From Annona cherimola (taxonomy: Eukaryota; Streptophyta; Magnoliopsida; Magnoliales; Annonaceae): a stretch of DNA of 64,000 nucleotides. Below, piece after piece: positions 34,065-43,880 of the stretch. The stretch's first letter is position 1. Every line of letters begins with the position of its first letter. The notes beneath the pieces were generated by a model. It was not told the origin of the DNA. It saw only the letters and a program-made list of their open reading frames with translations, and made no database searches. Position numbers and translations under genes: made by a program. The DNA lies in the NCBI GenBank assembly GCA_030490835.1, contig CM059972.1, positions 94,535,137 through 94,599,136 on the forward strand. Reading direction: 5' to 3'.

Positions 34065-34130
34065 GGTGAGGTAGCTAGCTCATTAATGCAATAAAACTAG
34101 CCAAAAGATAAATGAGCTAGCTACCTCACC
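34065..34130. repeat. Perfect 20-bp inverted repeat
   Basis: GGTGAGGTAGCTAGCTCATT (34065-34084) and its exact reverse complement (34111-34130) are separated by 26 bases. It lies beyond the 3' end of the recognisable LINE sequence. Confidence 0.85.
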
Positions 34131-34700
34131 AAAAAGGCTCCACTAAGAGATTGACATTTGTTAAAAATGTGTAGATCATGCTCATTCTTTAGATTACTAA
34201 GAGGGCATAAGGAACATGCCTGTATATTTCTCCTATTCGGACTTAGCTCGTTAATAAAGAGTTAGCATATAGTTTTTATTTGAAGATTTGAACTTTTTTA
34301 GGCATCTATGATTTTCAAATGGGTCTCATGATTTAGTTTTTCTCTACTCTCTTGAGTTTTGCAATCCACCATTCTCCCTCATTCTCTCTTGATGAGCTAA
34401 TTGATAGGCCGACTTAACCTTGAAACAACCACCAACTTCATGAAAATGGGATATTCTTAATCCATTTCACCTTGAGGTCTTGCTACCACCTTTATTAGGT
34501 GCTCTTTCCAAGTTCTTGTTTCCATATCTATGAAAAGATCCATCTTAACCTCTACCTAGATCTCTTCAAGAAGGGGTCTACTTTCATCATTAAACCACTA
34601 GCCTTATTATCTTGGAAAAAGAGAACCTATTTGCTAGACCCAATGTGCCACTTATAGCCCTTCCGAAGCAATGATCTAGTAGCCATAATGCTCCTCTAGG

Positions 34701-36202
34701 TAGGGGTGTTAACAGATTGGGTTGAATAGGTTGGAGCCTAATCCTAATCCTAACTCATTTAAAATATCTTAACCATAATTTATTTATTAACTCATTTTAA
34801 AAACATCAACCCTAACTCATTTAATAAAGAAGCATGATTATATACATCATGTTGTATTGTAGGCTAAAATGCAACATTCATTTATTCTTATACTTAGTTT
34901 TATTTTTTTTATTTTTTCTTCATAAACATGTTTATCTAAGTGTAATCAATCTATGTACAAAGTTTTGTGATTTTACAATACTTTTACATTTTTATTTTTT
35001 ATTTTTTAAATTGAGTTTTTAAGGGATGCAAAATGACTTAAATGCCCTTGAATGATTTTTAAAAAATCAAAAATAAAATGGAACAACTTTATATATAGAT
35101 TGAATATAGTTAGAAAAACATATTTATGAAGAAAAATTAAAAATACATCTAATTATGAAAATAAATGAATGTTGTATTTTAGCCTAAATAACATCACGAT
35201 GTACATAATCATACTCCTTTAATATCATACTCCTTTAATAAATGGGTTGCCGGGTTGTGTATATAACCAATTTTAGTTACTATTTATCTTGAATAAATTT
35301 TGAAAAAATTAGATAATTCAAGAGTTAACATACCTGATTAATTTATTTTGGCTTGAAAATATGAGCTCCAATCTCAAGTCATATCTTTAATACATGTTCC
35401 TATTCCAAAATATAACATCATATATTATTTCTATCTAACAATAGTTGTTCTTGAAAAGGAGATCAATGGTAGCCGGCTGGCTAGACAGCAATAGCAGGGA
35501 GGGGGTGAGAAGCTGAAGCCCAGTGGCAAGGGACTACCTCAGTTCGTCACTAACAGTAGGCAGGCAGGGCAACCAAGAGAAAGAGTAAAAGGCCGAAGAG
35601 CATGCTGTCGAGCAACCACAACGAAAGCGCAGAGGATGGACTCGGGTGTTGGAGAAATGGCAAACAAAGATAGGGCCTTAGGCGGCAAGCTTAGGGAAAA
35701 GGGCAAGCAGGAAAGAAGAATGGGAGGTAGAGGCGACGAGATTAGGGCAAAGAAAGGGAGAGAGTTGCACCAGGAAAACTAGGGGTGATGAGATTAGGAA
35801 GGGAGAAAATGGGAGGTGATGACCTTAGGCGGATAGAAAAATTTTGGGCGGGTGCATGGGTAGCACAGGCGGGAGCAAAAGGGACTTATGGCAATGCATG
35901 AGAGTAAGAGAGCCAAGCGGGAGAATGGAAAAATATTATGGTTAGCATAATTTCATATATATATATATATGTATATGTATATATATACCTTGACGAATAA
36001 TTAAATGGGCTATACTAGTTGAACAAGTTATTAAATAGGTTGACAGATTATAAAATCTCAAAACCTAATCCGTTTATTTAATTAAATGATTAAACGGCTT
36101 AGTGGATTATAAACTATTTATTAAAAAATTTCAACTTAAATTCATTTATAAATGAGTTGGACGGGCGGGTTGACGAGTTGACCATTACCATCCACAGCCC
36201 TA
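34701..36202. mobile_element. hAT element inside the LINE, itself split by a MITE
   Basis: Begins TAGGGGTGTTAACAG and ends CCATCCACAGCCCTA. Flanks CCTCTAGG (34693-34700) and CCTCTATG (36203-36210) agree at 7 of 8 bases, as expected for hAT. Subterminal AACTCATTT / AAATGAGTT and CGTTTA repeats place it with 23987-24579. Internal parts are a nested foldback MITE (34829-35233), a GC-richer segment of about 500 bp (35450-35940) without a domain, and an (AT)n run at about 35957-35985. The GC-richer segment could be captured DNA. Confidence 0.85.
34829..35233. mobile_element. Foldback MITE nested in the hAT element, 9-bp duplication
   Basis: Inverted halves: GAAGCATGATTATATACATC on the left against GATGTACATAATCATACTCC on the right, continuing with the GGCTAAAATGCAACATTCAT arm and its inverse. 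Flanks are TTTAATAAA exactly on both sides (34820-34828 and 35234-35242), a Mutator-like 9-bp duplication. A TAAGTGTAATCAATCTATGT stretch is a diverged form of the core shared with other foldback elements here. The right end has a short local duplication, ATCATACTCCTTTAAT. Confidence 0.85.
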
Positions 36203-36830
36203 CCTCTATGTGAATGAGCAGCCCTTAGGAATCCACCCAAAAGCCATCATTTGGAAAGTACCATGCTTTGAAGACCTTGTGCAAATAGATTTCGAGTTCG
36301 TGGCTATTCTCCAAGCTTGCTTTGCTACCAAGGAAATGTTGAAAGAAATTAACTCTCTAACCCAACCCTCCCCTGGCTTTTGGGAAACACATCTTGTTCC
36401 AAATCAACCAACTGATTCTCCTTCATCCATCTTTTTTACCCACTAACTTTACTCTTCATCTTATTTAAGTTATTACAAAATCTTTGGGGCATAAGGAATA
36501 GGTTCATTGCATAGCTCACAATAGATTGAGACACAACCTTGACGAGAATCTCTTTTCCCCTAATGGAGATTAATTTATTTTTCTACCCCGGATTTTCCTT
36601 TCGCACTTTCTCTTTTATATTCTGGAAGGCTACTAACGTATTTTACCTCATCCACATTAGCGACCCCAAATAAAGTTGCAGCTGCTTTCCATAAGATCGC
36701 ACCACTCTTTAATTTCCACCATTTTGTTTGGATGTTGGCTTGATATTCTTACTAAAAACTATAGCAGTTTTCTCCTGTTTACCACTTGGCCCAAGCTTGT
36801 GTGAATGAATCCAAGTAATTTTTATATATT

Positions 36831-37970
36831 TCACATGATTGCCCGCTAATGGATTTGATGAAAATAATTTTTAATATTATATGATTCAGTTAATGAAGTT
36901 AAACAACACGAGAAAATTAGATTTTTATTTTATTATCATAGTAAGCCTTATGAGAGGGTTCAATGAATTCACTTTTGCCCAATCAGTCACATGGAAATGG
37001 AACATATAGGTTGGTCATCTTATATGGTAGCTTATATTGTAGGTGCAATACAAGTGGTCGAAAGTTTTTTTATTTTATACTTTTGATAAATATATGCCTT
37101 ACCTAGATCTTTCTTTATGTAAAATTTGATAGTTTATTGAATTTATTTGATATTTTATTTTAATATTTGAAGATCAATGAAATGAATAGAACTTGATGGG
37201 GCCCATAACTTATAAAAAAAGACAAAAATAATAAAAAATTATTTTGACCGCTAGTATTGCAGGATATATACCGACCCTCAGCAATGTAATATTACTAGTG
37301 TAATTCATTTTACAAGACATGACTCTGATGTATACATATGACCGCTAGCTTGAGCAGTCAATCAAACTTAGACACAGCCGGTACATGCGGGCAACTGACC
37401 TTATATATGAAAACATCATTTCATCGACGATGGTGGGAAGTGTACTTTGTAACCTAATAATTAATCACGAATAACCCCATACAAAATAAATCGTCCTTAA
37501 AAGATGATGTCGGAGATATCTAAACAAATGCATGTAGCAGCACTCAATCATAGACTGTATTGGAGGCTTGAAGTATAAAATCAACTCCCTCTTCTTTAAA
37601 CTGGTTAGTCACATCAAGAAAAGAGATGCATGGGAATCCAATGGTTAGGAGATTAATCATCTGCCACCCACCCACCAAGCATTCTGCCATTCTCGTGAAC
37701 TTGCTGGCATTCCCACAAATTAAACAGTCGGAGCTGTTGCACACTTCCTAGCGAGCAGTAGCTAGTTGATGACATATTCATGAAGATTTACTGTTCATGG
37801 TCGCTCGTACTCAATAATTCAGCTTCAACCGCAAGTACAGGCCCCATTTGTGGCAGACATAGCTCATCTCCCAAACTATTTGATTGAACGTCATAACCTC
37901 CAATTAATGTTTCCCTACTTTTGGACCACTGACAAAATTGCTTCGAATCTGACTCTCCCCTTGAACTGGT
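36831..37970. other. Spacer, no gene recognised
   Basis: AT-rich to about 37250, then mixed composition. A minus-strand frame at 37544-37744 has no domain. Confidence 0.4.
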
Positions 37971-37979
37971 GAATTAACG

Positions 37980-38385
37980 GGGATACGATCTCCTGCACCC
38001 GGAGCAGGCAGCGGTGCCTGCTCTCGGGTGCATACACCTATTTTTTTTTATTTATTTTTTTAAAATTTTCATAAAATTGTTAGCCCAAGTGTATTGAACA
38101 TGTATATAAATTTTTACCATTTTTGAAGATTTTTAGATATTTATTTTTTATTTTTGAAAATCAATGACATTTTAGTAATTTAAAATTACCTAAAATGCCA
38201 CTGATTTTCAAAAATCAAAAATAAATATCTAAAATACTCCAAAAATGGTAAAAATTTATACACATGTTAAATACACCTATATTAACATTTTAAGAAAAAA
38301 AAAATTTAAAAAAATAAAAAAAATAGGTGTGTGCACCCGGGAGCAGGCAACGCTACCTGCTCCCGGGTGCAGGAGATCGCATCCC
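37980..38385. mobile_element. Foldback MITE with hairpin termini and exact 9-bp duplication
   Basis: Ends GGGATACGATCTCCTGCACC and the inverse of GGTGCAGGAGATCGCATCCC form an inverted repeat of about 30 bp. The flanking duplication is exact: GAATTAACG (37971-37979 and 38386-38394). Each end also folds on itself: left GCACCCGGAGCAGGCA with TGCCTGCTCTCGGGTGC, right GCACCCGGGAGCAGG with CCTGCTCCCGGGTGC. The interior is one long palindrome (TTACCATTTTTGAAG ... CTCCAAAAATGGTAA). Non-coding. The 9-bp duplication points to Mutator-like transposase. Confidence 0.92.
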
Positions 38386-38607
38386 GAATTAACGTAGGTA
38401 TAAACTTACACAATTTGCAATTAGGCAATTCTATTATTGATTGTTTAGCTGTTAAAATTTTCAAGGAATTTTTTCATTCAAAAAATTCAGATCTATGTGG
38501 ATCCACCATTGCTATTTGCAAAGACGCCCCCTATTCATGTACTTATTTTGTTTAGCATACTATCCAACTTAATTTTGAATTTTAACTGGATTTTCTGAAC
38601 GGCTTAG

Positions 38608-38949
38608 GCCTTGTTTGGGTAAGCGTTTCTACGGATCTTACAAGTTTAGAGGAAATCTAAAACTATAGAATTGTTTGTTTGGCCTTGTAGGTTTAATTCG
38701 TGTTTTTGCACATGTTTTGATATTTTATTCTACAAAAATAAACCTACAGCTTTAAAATTTTGAAAAATAATTAGTAAGAAAAGATTTCTGTAAGTTTTTT
38801 TTTGCAATATTTAACCTCAATACCAAATGCTTGTGATTTAACTAAATAAAAAGAAATTTTTTTTAAAGTTGTTGTAGCTTAACTATGGGATTTATGTTGC
38901 AAAAAATTCAGACTTATAAAAATTACGTTAAAAAATGTCAAAAACACAT
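38608..38949. mobile_element. Possible TIR element truncated by a MITE
   Basis: Begins GGCCTTGTTTGGGTAAGC, a Tourist/hAT-like start, and has GTGTTTTTGCACATGTTTTG on the left roughly inverted at 38930-38950 (AAAAACACATG). The matching right terminus is missing or displaced by the MITE at 38953. Confidence 0.35.
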
Positions 38950-38952
38950 GTA

Positions 38953-39243
38953 GGGTGTGTTTGGTTGGTAGTAAAACTTTTGATGAAAAGTTTTTGAAGT
39001 AGAAGTTGTCAAATCAATAGAAAGTGATGTGATATAATAGGAGTAATGATGAGGAGTAAATAGAATAAAGTTAAAATAGATAGGTTAGTTGTATGGGTAG
39101 TTGTGTAGAAATGATTGAAAAGTAGGGTAATTTGTATAGAAAAATGTGAAAAAATAATTAAAAAATAGAGTAATTATGGAGAGTGAAAAGTTTTAGGTTG
39201 AAAAGTTTTAGTTGAAACTTTTTTGTCCTAAACAAACACACCC
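38953..39243. mobile_element. Tourist-like MITE with GTA duplication
   Basis: Ends GGGTGTGTTTGG and CAAACACACCC, inverted. Subterminal AAAACTTTTGATGAAAAG is answered by GAAAAGTTTTAGTTGAAACT. Flanks GTA (38950-38952 and 39244-39246). Same family as 50427-50702 and 54069-54349. Confidence 0.85.
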
Positions 39244-39291
39244 GTAATAAAATGTAATTATGCCTACTTATAATGTCTATTTTATAAAATT

Positions 39292-39723
39292 TGTTAAAAA
39301 ACATGATTTAGGTCGATACAGATCATAGCGGAAGTACACACAATAAAATAGGATAAAAATAGCTACAAGATCACATACAAAAATACACCAAGACTTATGT
39401 GAAAAACCCTTCAACTTAGAAGGAAAAAACTACAACAGAGAGATAATGATCCATTATGATAAATCACACTTGTGATTCTATGTGTGAGATAGAATACCTC
39501 GTACATATTTTCTGCATTTCTCATACATATACTAAACAAGAACACTCTGACAACCCCTATCTCACGCCTCAATTGGATACTTTTTGAGATTCCACAAAAT
39601 TCCTAACTGATATACTTATATATAAGGCTCTTACGCAATTCTGGTCTTACGCAACTAAAATATGCAGGATACGCAATCCTAAACTCACTCAACTACAATA
39701 CACAGGATATAAGACACCTAACA
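39292..39723 (-). repeat. 3' LTR of the TRIM/LARD
   Basis: Aligns with 40535-40964 over its whole length (for example CACCTAACA end, CTTCAACTTAGAAG, ATTCCTAACTGATATAC, CACAGGATATAAGACACC). Its TGTTAGG-type far end has mutated to TGTTAAAAA. Confidence 0.85.
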
Positions 39724-40510
39724 AATCTCCAACTTGGCTTGAATTCTGTGTACATGCACTCCAACTTGCATAAGGGAATCATCCTTGCGCTCGATCATAC
39801 ATCAGTTACAAACAACATGAACTACATTCCATTTTCCAACCCTATCGCATTCACAGGACTCCCCAAGCTTTCCACAATCCAATGACAATGCATTCGTAGG
39901 ATCTCGTGACTACTGTCTAATGCGGAACTCAAGAAAACCAGTCTATCTTCATGTGCTCTCCATGCATCCTTAGCATCAGTACAATCATATACTATTAAAA
40001 CACCAAATCTGCTCATAAGTTATTACTTCAAAATAGATCGGACTCGATTCCTCCCGATCAACCTCGATATACATGATCAGACTTGATCACGTCCAATGAT
40101 GCAGTATCCTCTCGAACTACACCATCCACATGAAGCACAACACCTCATCTCAACCAAATCTCCACATCAATGCAGAACATTTGTAGCACTGTGAAGTCTC
40201 GCTCCACTTTAATTTGAACCACCCATTAAATCTTGCATAATTGAAGCAAAATCTGCCCAAACCAGCTATTGCATCGGATCCTCATCTTCCGGCCACAGGC
40301 TATTGTTGTCACAAACCTTTGATCCTCATCACATGAATTGCATCATGGCTCACCAAATTTGATTTGGCTTCAAATATGCTCGATTAGCCCAAAATAGTAA
40401 CTTTCATAACTGCTAATTTCCATGTAGCTTGTGTCTTCAAATCAACTCCCATGATCTTGACTCTAAGAAAACCATTGATCCATCCATTAACACTTCCCGA
40501 AACACAGATC

Positions 40511-40534
40511 TACAGCCATAGTTCTGATACTACT
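40511..40534 (-). other. Degenerate initiator-Met primer-binding site
   Basis: Minus strand AGTAGTATCAGAACTATGG next to the 5' LTR; the copia standard is TGGTATCAGAGC followed by a short variable stretch. Confidence 0.7.
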
Positions 40535-40964
40535 TGTTAGGAAATGTGATTCGGGTTGATACAGATAACAGAGGAAGCACACGTAATAAAATAGGATAAA
40601 AAATAGTAGCAAGATCACACACAAAGAGACACCAAAATTTACGTGTAAAACCCTTCAACTTAGAAGAGAAAAACTATAGGAGAGAGATAATAACCTACAA
40701 TGATAAATCACATGTGATTTTACATGTGAGATAGAATACTTTAACGTATTCTCTGGATGCCTCACACATATCCTAAATAAGAATACTCTGATAACCTGTC
40801 TCTCACGTCCAAATGGGACACCTCTCAAGGTTCTACCAAATTCCTAACTGATATACCTATATATAGGACTTTTACGCAATTTCAATCTTATACAACTAAA
40901 ATACGCAAGATACGCAATCCCAAACTCACTCACTTATAATACACAGGATATAAGACACCTAACA
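40535..40964 (-). repeat. 5' LTR of the TRIM/LARD
   Basis: Intact TGTTAGGAAATG (plus-strand view) and CACCTAACA ends. A TATA-like CCTATATATAGG lies at about 40855-40866, suitable for an LTR promoter. Confidence 0.85.
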
Positions 40965-41271
40965 AAATCGATTAGATTTTTGTTGTCAACCAGTATATAT
41001 ATGAGAGATGGTGCTCATTCATGTATTGCTAATGCTTTGTCGCTAATGGACATTAGCCATGGTTTTCAATAAAATCGTCGTATTTTCCGATCAACAACCA
41101 TGCAATAGTAAAGATTCAGCAAATATTAGTTGTAATATCGTTTCACTTACTATTGGGGAGTATACAAACAGATGGAATGGAATCTGATTTTCCCATTTTT
41201 ATTATAGTATCTCATTTCAAATACATAATAAATTTACTTTTTCTTTTTTCAATATAATTCTTTATTTCCCA

Positions 41272-41936
41272 ATACACAACCATTCCTCCTTATTAAATAT
41301 CTTCAGCTCCTTGATCGGGTATCCGCTTTGGATTTTCCGCTTGTGCCTAGATGGACTAGGCCACCTGAGGGAGTTTTCAAGATAAATGTTGATTCCAGAT
41401 GTCCCGCGGGAAGGGGTATCTCCCGCGTTGCTGCAGTTATCAGGGATTTCCGGGGCTACTTTATTGCGGCCAGGGGGCGAAGGTGGGAAGGAGGGGGGGG
41501 GAAACTCCTCTACTGTTGGAAGCAAACGCTTTTCTATTTGGGATTCGGTGGGCACTCCATCTAAATCTTCGGAACGTCCAGATCGAGTCTGACTCGCTCC
41601 TCCTTTGTACATACTTGTCCAATGATAGTGTTATCCTCTCACCCGTGGGTCATATCATTGACGACATCAGATCGGTTCTTAAAGACAATGCTCACATCTC
41701 GGTTCATCATGTTCTGAGACAAGGGAATTCGGTGGCTCATGCTTTAGCAGACATGATTTCTGTCTCTACTTTGAATTCTATGTCATGGTGGGGAAACCCC
41801 CCACAAGATATTGTAGAGAAACTATGTGCAGACAATTTCTTAGCAATGAACTCTGTGAATTACTCTATTCCGAACCCCTTTCTATGTGCGGGGGAGTTGG
41901 GGTAGAGTTATTCCTTTTCATCAAAAAAAAAAAAAA
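41272..41936 (+). pseudogene. 5'-truncated LINE with C-terminal RNase H and poly(A)
   Basis: Plus-strand tail of a plant L1-type LINE. The RNase H domain starts at RWTRPPEGVFKINVDS (about 41350-41396), giving the first Asp, then VAAVIRDFRGYFIAARG. A frame change follows at a run of nine G (41493-41501); in the new frame come LLEANAFLFGIRWAL (Glu), VQIESDSLLL (second Asp) and GNSVAHALAD (last Asp). All four acidic positions are therefore present, but in two frames. A tail of 14 A follows (41923-41936). TCTTTATTTCCC (41259) and TCTTTATCCCC (41937) are a likely imperfect target duplication. Confidence 0.85.
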
Positions 41937-42260
41937 TCTTTATCCCCTATTATCAAAAAAAGAAAATCTCTTGATCTCCTTCACATTTCATCCAATCCAT
42001 TTGTATATTTCACAATGTAATTTATTTTAATTAATAATAGAGATATTATTATAAATAAAATTCATAAGGGGGCAACGGTTATGATGAAAAACCAAAAAAT
42101 AAAATAAAAATGAGGTGAATGAACATCGCCTATTTTTCAATATAATTTTAAATAATTTTGTTTTCATTATAGTTATTACAAAACTGGTATAATTATACTT
42201 CTTTTAGAAAAACTAAAGATTATTTACTTACATTTCGAATGTGAGCAAATGTATACTTGC

Positions 42261-42286
42261 ATATATATATATATATATATATATAT
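42261..42286. repeat. (AT)n at the left border of the Micron-like cluster
   Basis: Uninterrupted AT run abutting the first foldback element; similar runs separate the elements at about 42638-42652 and 43034-43049. Confidence 0.9.
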
Positions 42287-42634
42287 GAAAGCTGTTCCGG
42301 TGCAGCGTTACTGCACCGGAACAGCGGTACAGTGGTCCAAAATGGGCCACACATGATCATGAAATCATGATCTACTCCACCCATTGTATTTAGAATAATG
42401 TATTCTATTACCATACCAATTTTCATCCCAATCAGATACTTTAAAGTTGTTATTTTCATCAAACTATTTTATTACGTTGGATTTGTACCATTATCAGATG
42501 GGGCCCATATACATATCTGATTGGGATGAAAATTGGTATGGTAATAGAATACATTATTCTAAATACAATGGGTGGAGTAGATCATGATTTCATGATCATG
42601 TGGGGCCCATTACAACGATGCTGCACAGGAATAT
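42287..42634. mobile_element. Micron-like foldback element, copy 1
   Basis: The left end is a perfect hairpin, GCTGTTCCGGTGCAG - CGTTA - CTGCACCGGAACAGC (42291-42325). The body is a palindrome: ATGATCATGAAATCATGATC, TTTAGAATAATGTATTCTAT and AATTTTCATCCCAATCAGAT return inverted at 42515-42600. The right hairpin is eroded to GATGCTGCACAGGA. It lies between (TA)n runs, as described for rice Micron elements. Confidence 0.8.
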
Positions 42635-42652
42635 AATCATATATATATATAT

Positions 42653-43033
42653 GGATGCTGTTTCAGTGCAGTGAGGCTGCACCGGAACAGCGATGCAGTG
42701 GGCCCCAAATGGGCCCCACATGATCATCAAATCATGATCTACTCCACCCATTATATTTAGAATAATGTATTCTATTATCACAACAATTTTCATCCCAATC
42801 AGATATGTATATGGGCCCCATCTGAAAATGGTACAAATCCAACGTAATAAAATAATTTGATGTAAATAACAACTTTAAAGTATCTGATTGAGATGAAAAT
42901 TGGTATGGTAATAGAATACATTATTCTAAATATAATAGGTGGAGTAGATCATGATTTCATGATCATGTGGGGCCCATTTGGGGCCCACTGCACCGCTGTT
43001 CCGGTGCAGTGATGCTGCACCAGAACAGCCCTC
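42653..43033. mobile_element. Micron-like foldback element, copy 2
   Basis: Hairpins at both ends: GCTGTTTCAGTGCAG/CTGCACCGGAACAGC (42657-42691) and GCTGTTCCGGTGCAG/CTGCACCAGAACAGC (42995-43029), each with a 5-base loop. The palindromic body matches copy 1. (TA)n lies on both sides. Non-coding. Confidence 0.85.
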
Positions 43034-43049
43034 TATATATATATATATT

Positions 43050-43360
43050 CAAGCGCAGCGCATTGCACCATAATTACAGTGCAGTTGTGCCAAAATGCAC
43101 CCCACGTGATCATACAGTTATAATGTACTTCACTCATTATATTTAGAATAACGTATTTTATTATCATACTAATTTTCATCCCAATTAGATATGTGTATGG
43201 ACTTCATCTGAAAATGGTGCGAAATCAACATAATAAAATAGTTTAATGTAAATATCAAGTTTAAAGTGGTATTCTCAACATCTAAACCATCGAAAGAATG
43301 ATTTGTATATGGATAAATGATTGTATAAAATTTCATTGCATTTTAGTATACGTGGAGCTC
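43050..43360. mobile_element. Related foldback remnant, copy 3
   Basis: Shares TTTAGAATAACGTATTTTAT, AATTTTCATCCCAATTAGAT and CTTCATCTGAAAATGGT with copies 1 and 2, and then CATCTAAACCATCGAAAG and ATAAATGATTGTATAAAATT with the CTTCTAT family at 24785. It therefore links the two families. The left end has a degenerate hairpin (GCATTGCACCATAATTACAGTGCAGTTGTGC); the right end is lost. Confidence 0.6.
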
Positions 43361-43552
43361 TTTTTTTGGGCAACTATATTGCTCTGTATATATACGTCCA
43401 AAATGATTCCTTACGCTTAACTGCACGGCCATATTTCGTGCGGTCAAAATACGGATCGTTGGATCTGACAGCAGAAATTCACTTCGTTGGATAAATAGGG
43501 GTTTTGCGCAAAAATTCTTTTACAATTTAGTCCTCTTTGGTTTCCCTCTTCC

Positions 43553-43827
43553 CGTCTCAATGGTGATGATGGAGAAGGAGAGGTGGGTGAGGGAGAGGCA
43601 TAGGTAAGCAGTGGTGGTGGTCTTGCCAACGCCGCCCTTACCAAGGTGATGACGACAACCCGGGGCGTGACAGCTGAGGTCGCCAATTCCACTAGATGTA
43701 GAAGAACTTGCGAGCCTTGGTTGGTGGGGCATACGACAATAGGGCTTTGGATGGGTGGGAGAAGAAGAGGTTTCGGCACAGCAGGCAATTGGGATTTACC
43801 AGAAGCATCGTCTAGAGAGGAAGACAA
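43553..43827 (-). pseudogene. MIND1: 5' fragment of chloroplast septum-site protein MinD
   Basis: Nuclear-encoded MinD is a membrane-associated ATPase that places the chloroplast division ring. Here only the N-terminal part is present: a Ser/Pro-rich transit-peptide-like start (from 43827), then TPRVVVIT, the strand before the P-loop, and in the next frame GKGGVGKTTTTA, the deviant Walker A motif with its signature lysine, followed by LSLTHLSFSIITIE, matching the family's LSLARLGFSVVAID. A one-base loss near 43640-43648 separates the two frames. Homology stops at about 43553, before the conserved Asp motifs and the membrane-targeting helix. The full protein is about 320 residues, so this is a non-functional fragment. 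Confidence 0.85.
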
Positions 43828-43838
43828 ATCGTGCGTGA

Positions 43839-43840
<2 letters not shown>

Positions 43841-43876
<36 letters not shown>
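43841..43876. repeat. (GA)n microsatellite
   Basis: About 18 GA units just upstream of the MinD fragment's start on its strand; such runs are common in plant 5' leaders. Confidence 0.9.

Positions 43877-43880
<4 letters not shown>

Larger units (their letters stand above)
34150..36830 (-). pseudogene. L1-type LINE ORF2 C-terminal region, split by a hAT element
   Basis: Minus-strand remnants of the part of plant LINE ORF2 between the reverse transcriptase and the end: from about 36800, SGKQEKTAIVFSKN, then NKLISIRGKEILVKVVSQSI, ending LFLMPQRF; next ELISFNISLVAKQAWRIATN; after the insertion, SLLRKGYKWHIGSS; and a zf-RVT-like stretch with KVQIFKWKLYANSLL and CSLCPLSN near 34200-34300. Many stops and frame changes show decay. 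The sequence is divided at 34693-36210 by the hAT element. The RT core and the RNase H are not present. LINEs copy themselves by target-primed reverse transcription; this copy cannot. Confidence 0.85.
39292..40964 (-). mobile_element. Small copia-like LTR element (TRIM/LARD)
   Basis: LTRs of 432 and 430 bp (39292-39723, 40535-40964) flank an 811-bp interior with no coding capacity. In element orientation the LTR runs TGTTAGGTGTC to CTAACA. The interior begins with AGTAGTATCAGAACTATGG, a mutated TGGTATCAGAGC initiator-Met primer site, and ends with CCAAGTTGGAGATT, like the purine-rich AAGTGGGAGATT of copia elements. The flanks AAATT and AAATC agree at 4 of 5 bases. Confidence 0.82.

Noticed and set aside
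41301..41905. A host RNase H gene
   Set aside because: The domain type, truncation at the 5' side, poly(A) tail and likely target duplication mark it as a LINE 3' end; it is also split in two frames.
43520..43827. A functional MinD gene
   Set aside because: Only about the first third is present, with a frame shift before the P-loop and random sequence after it.
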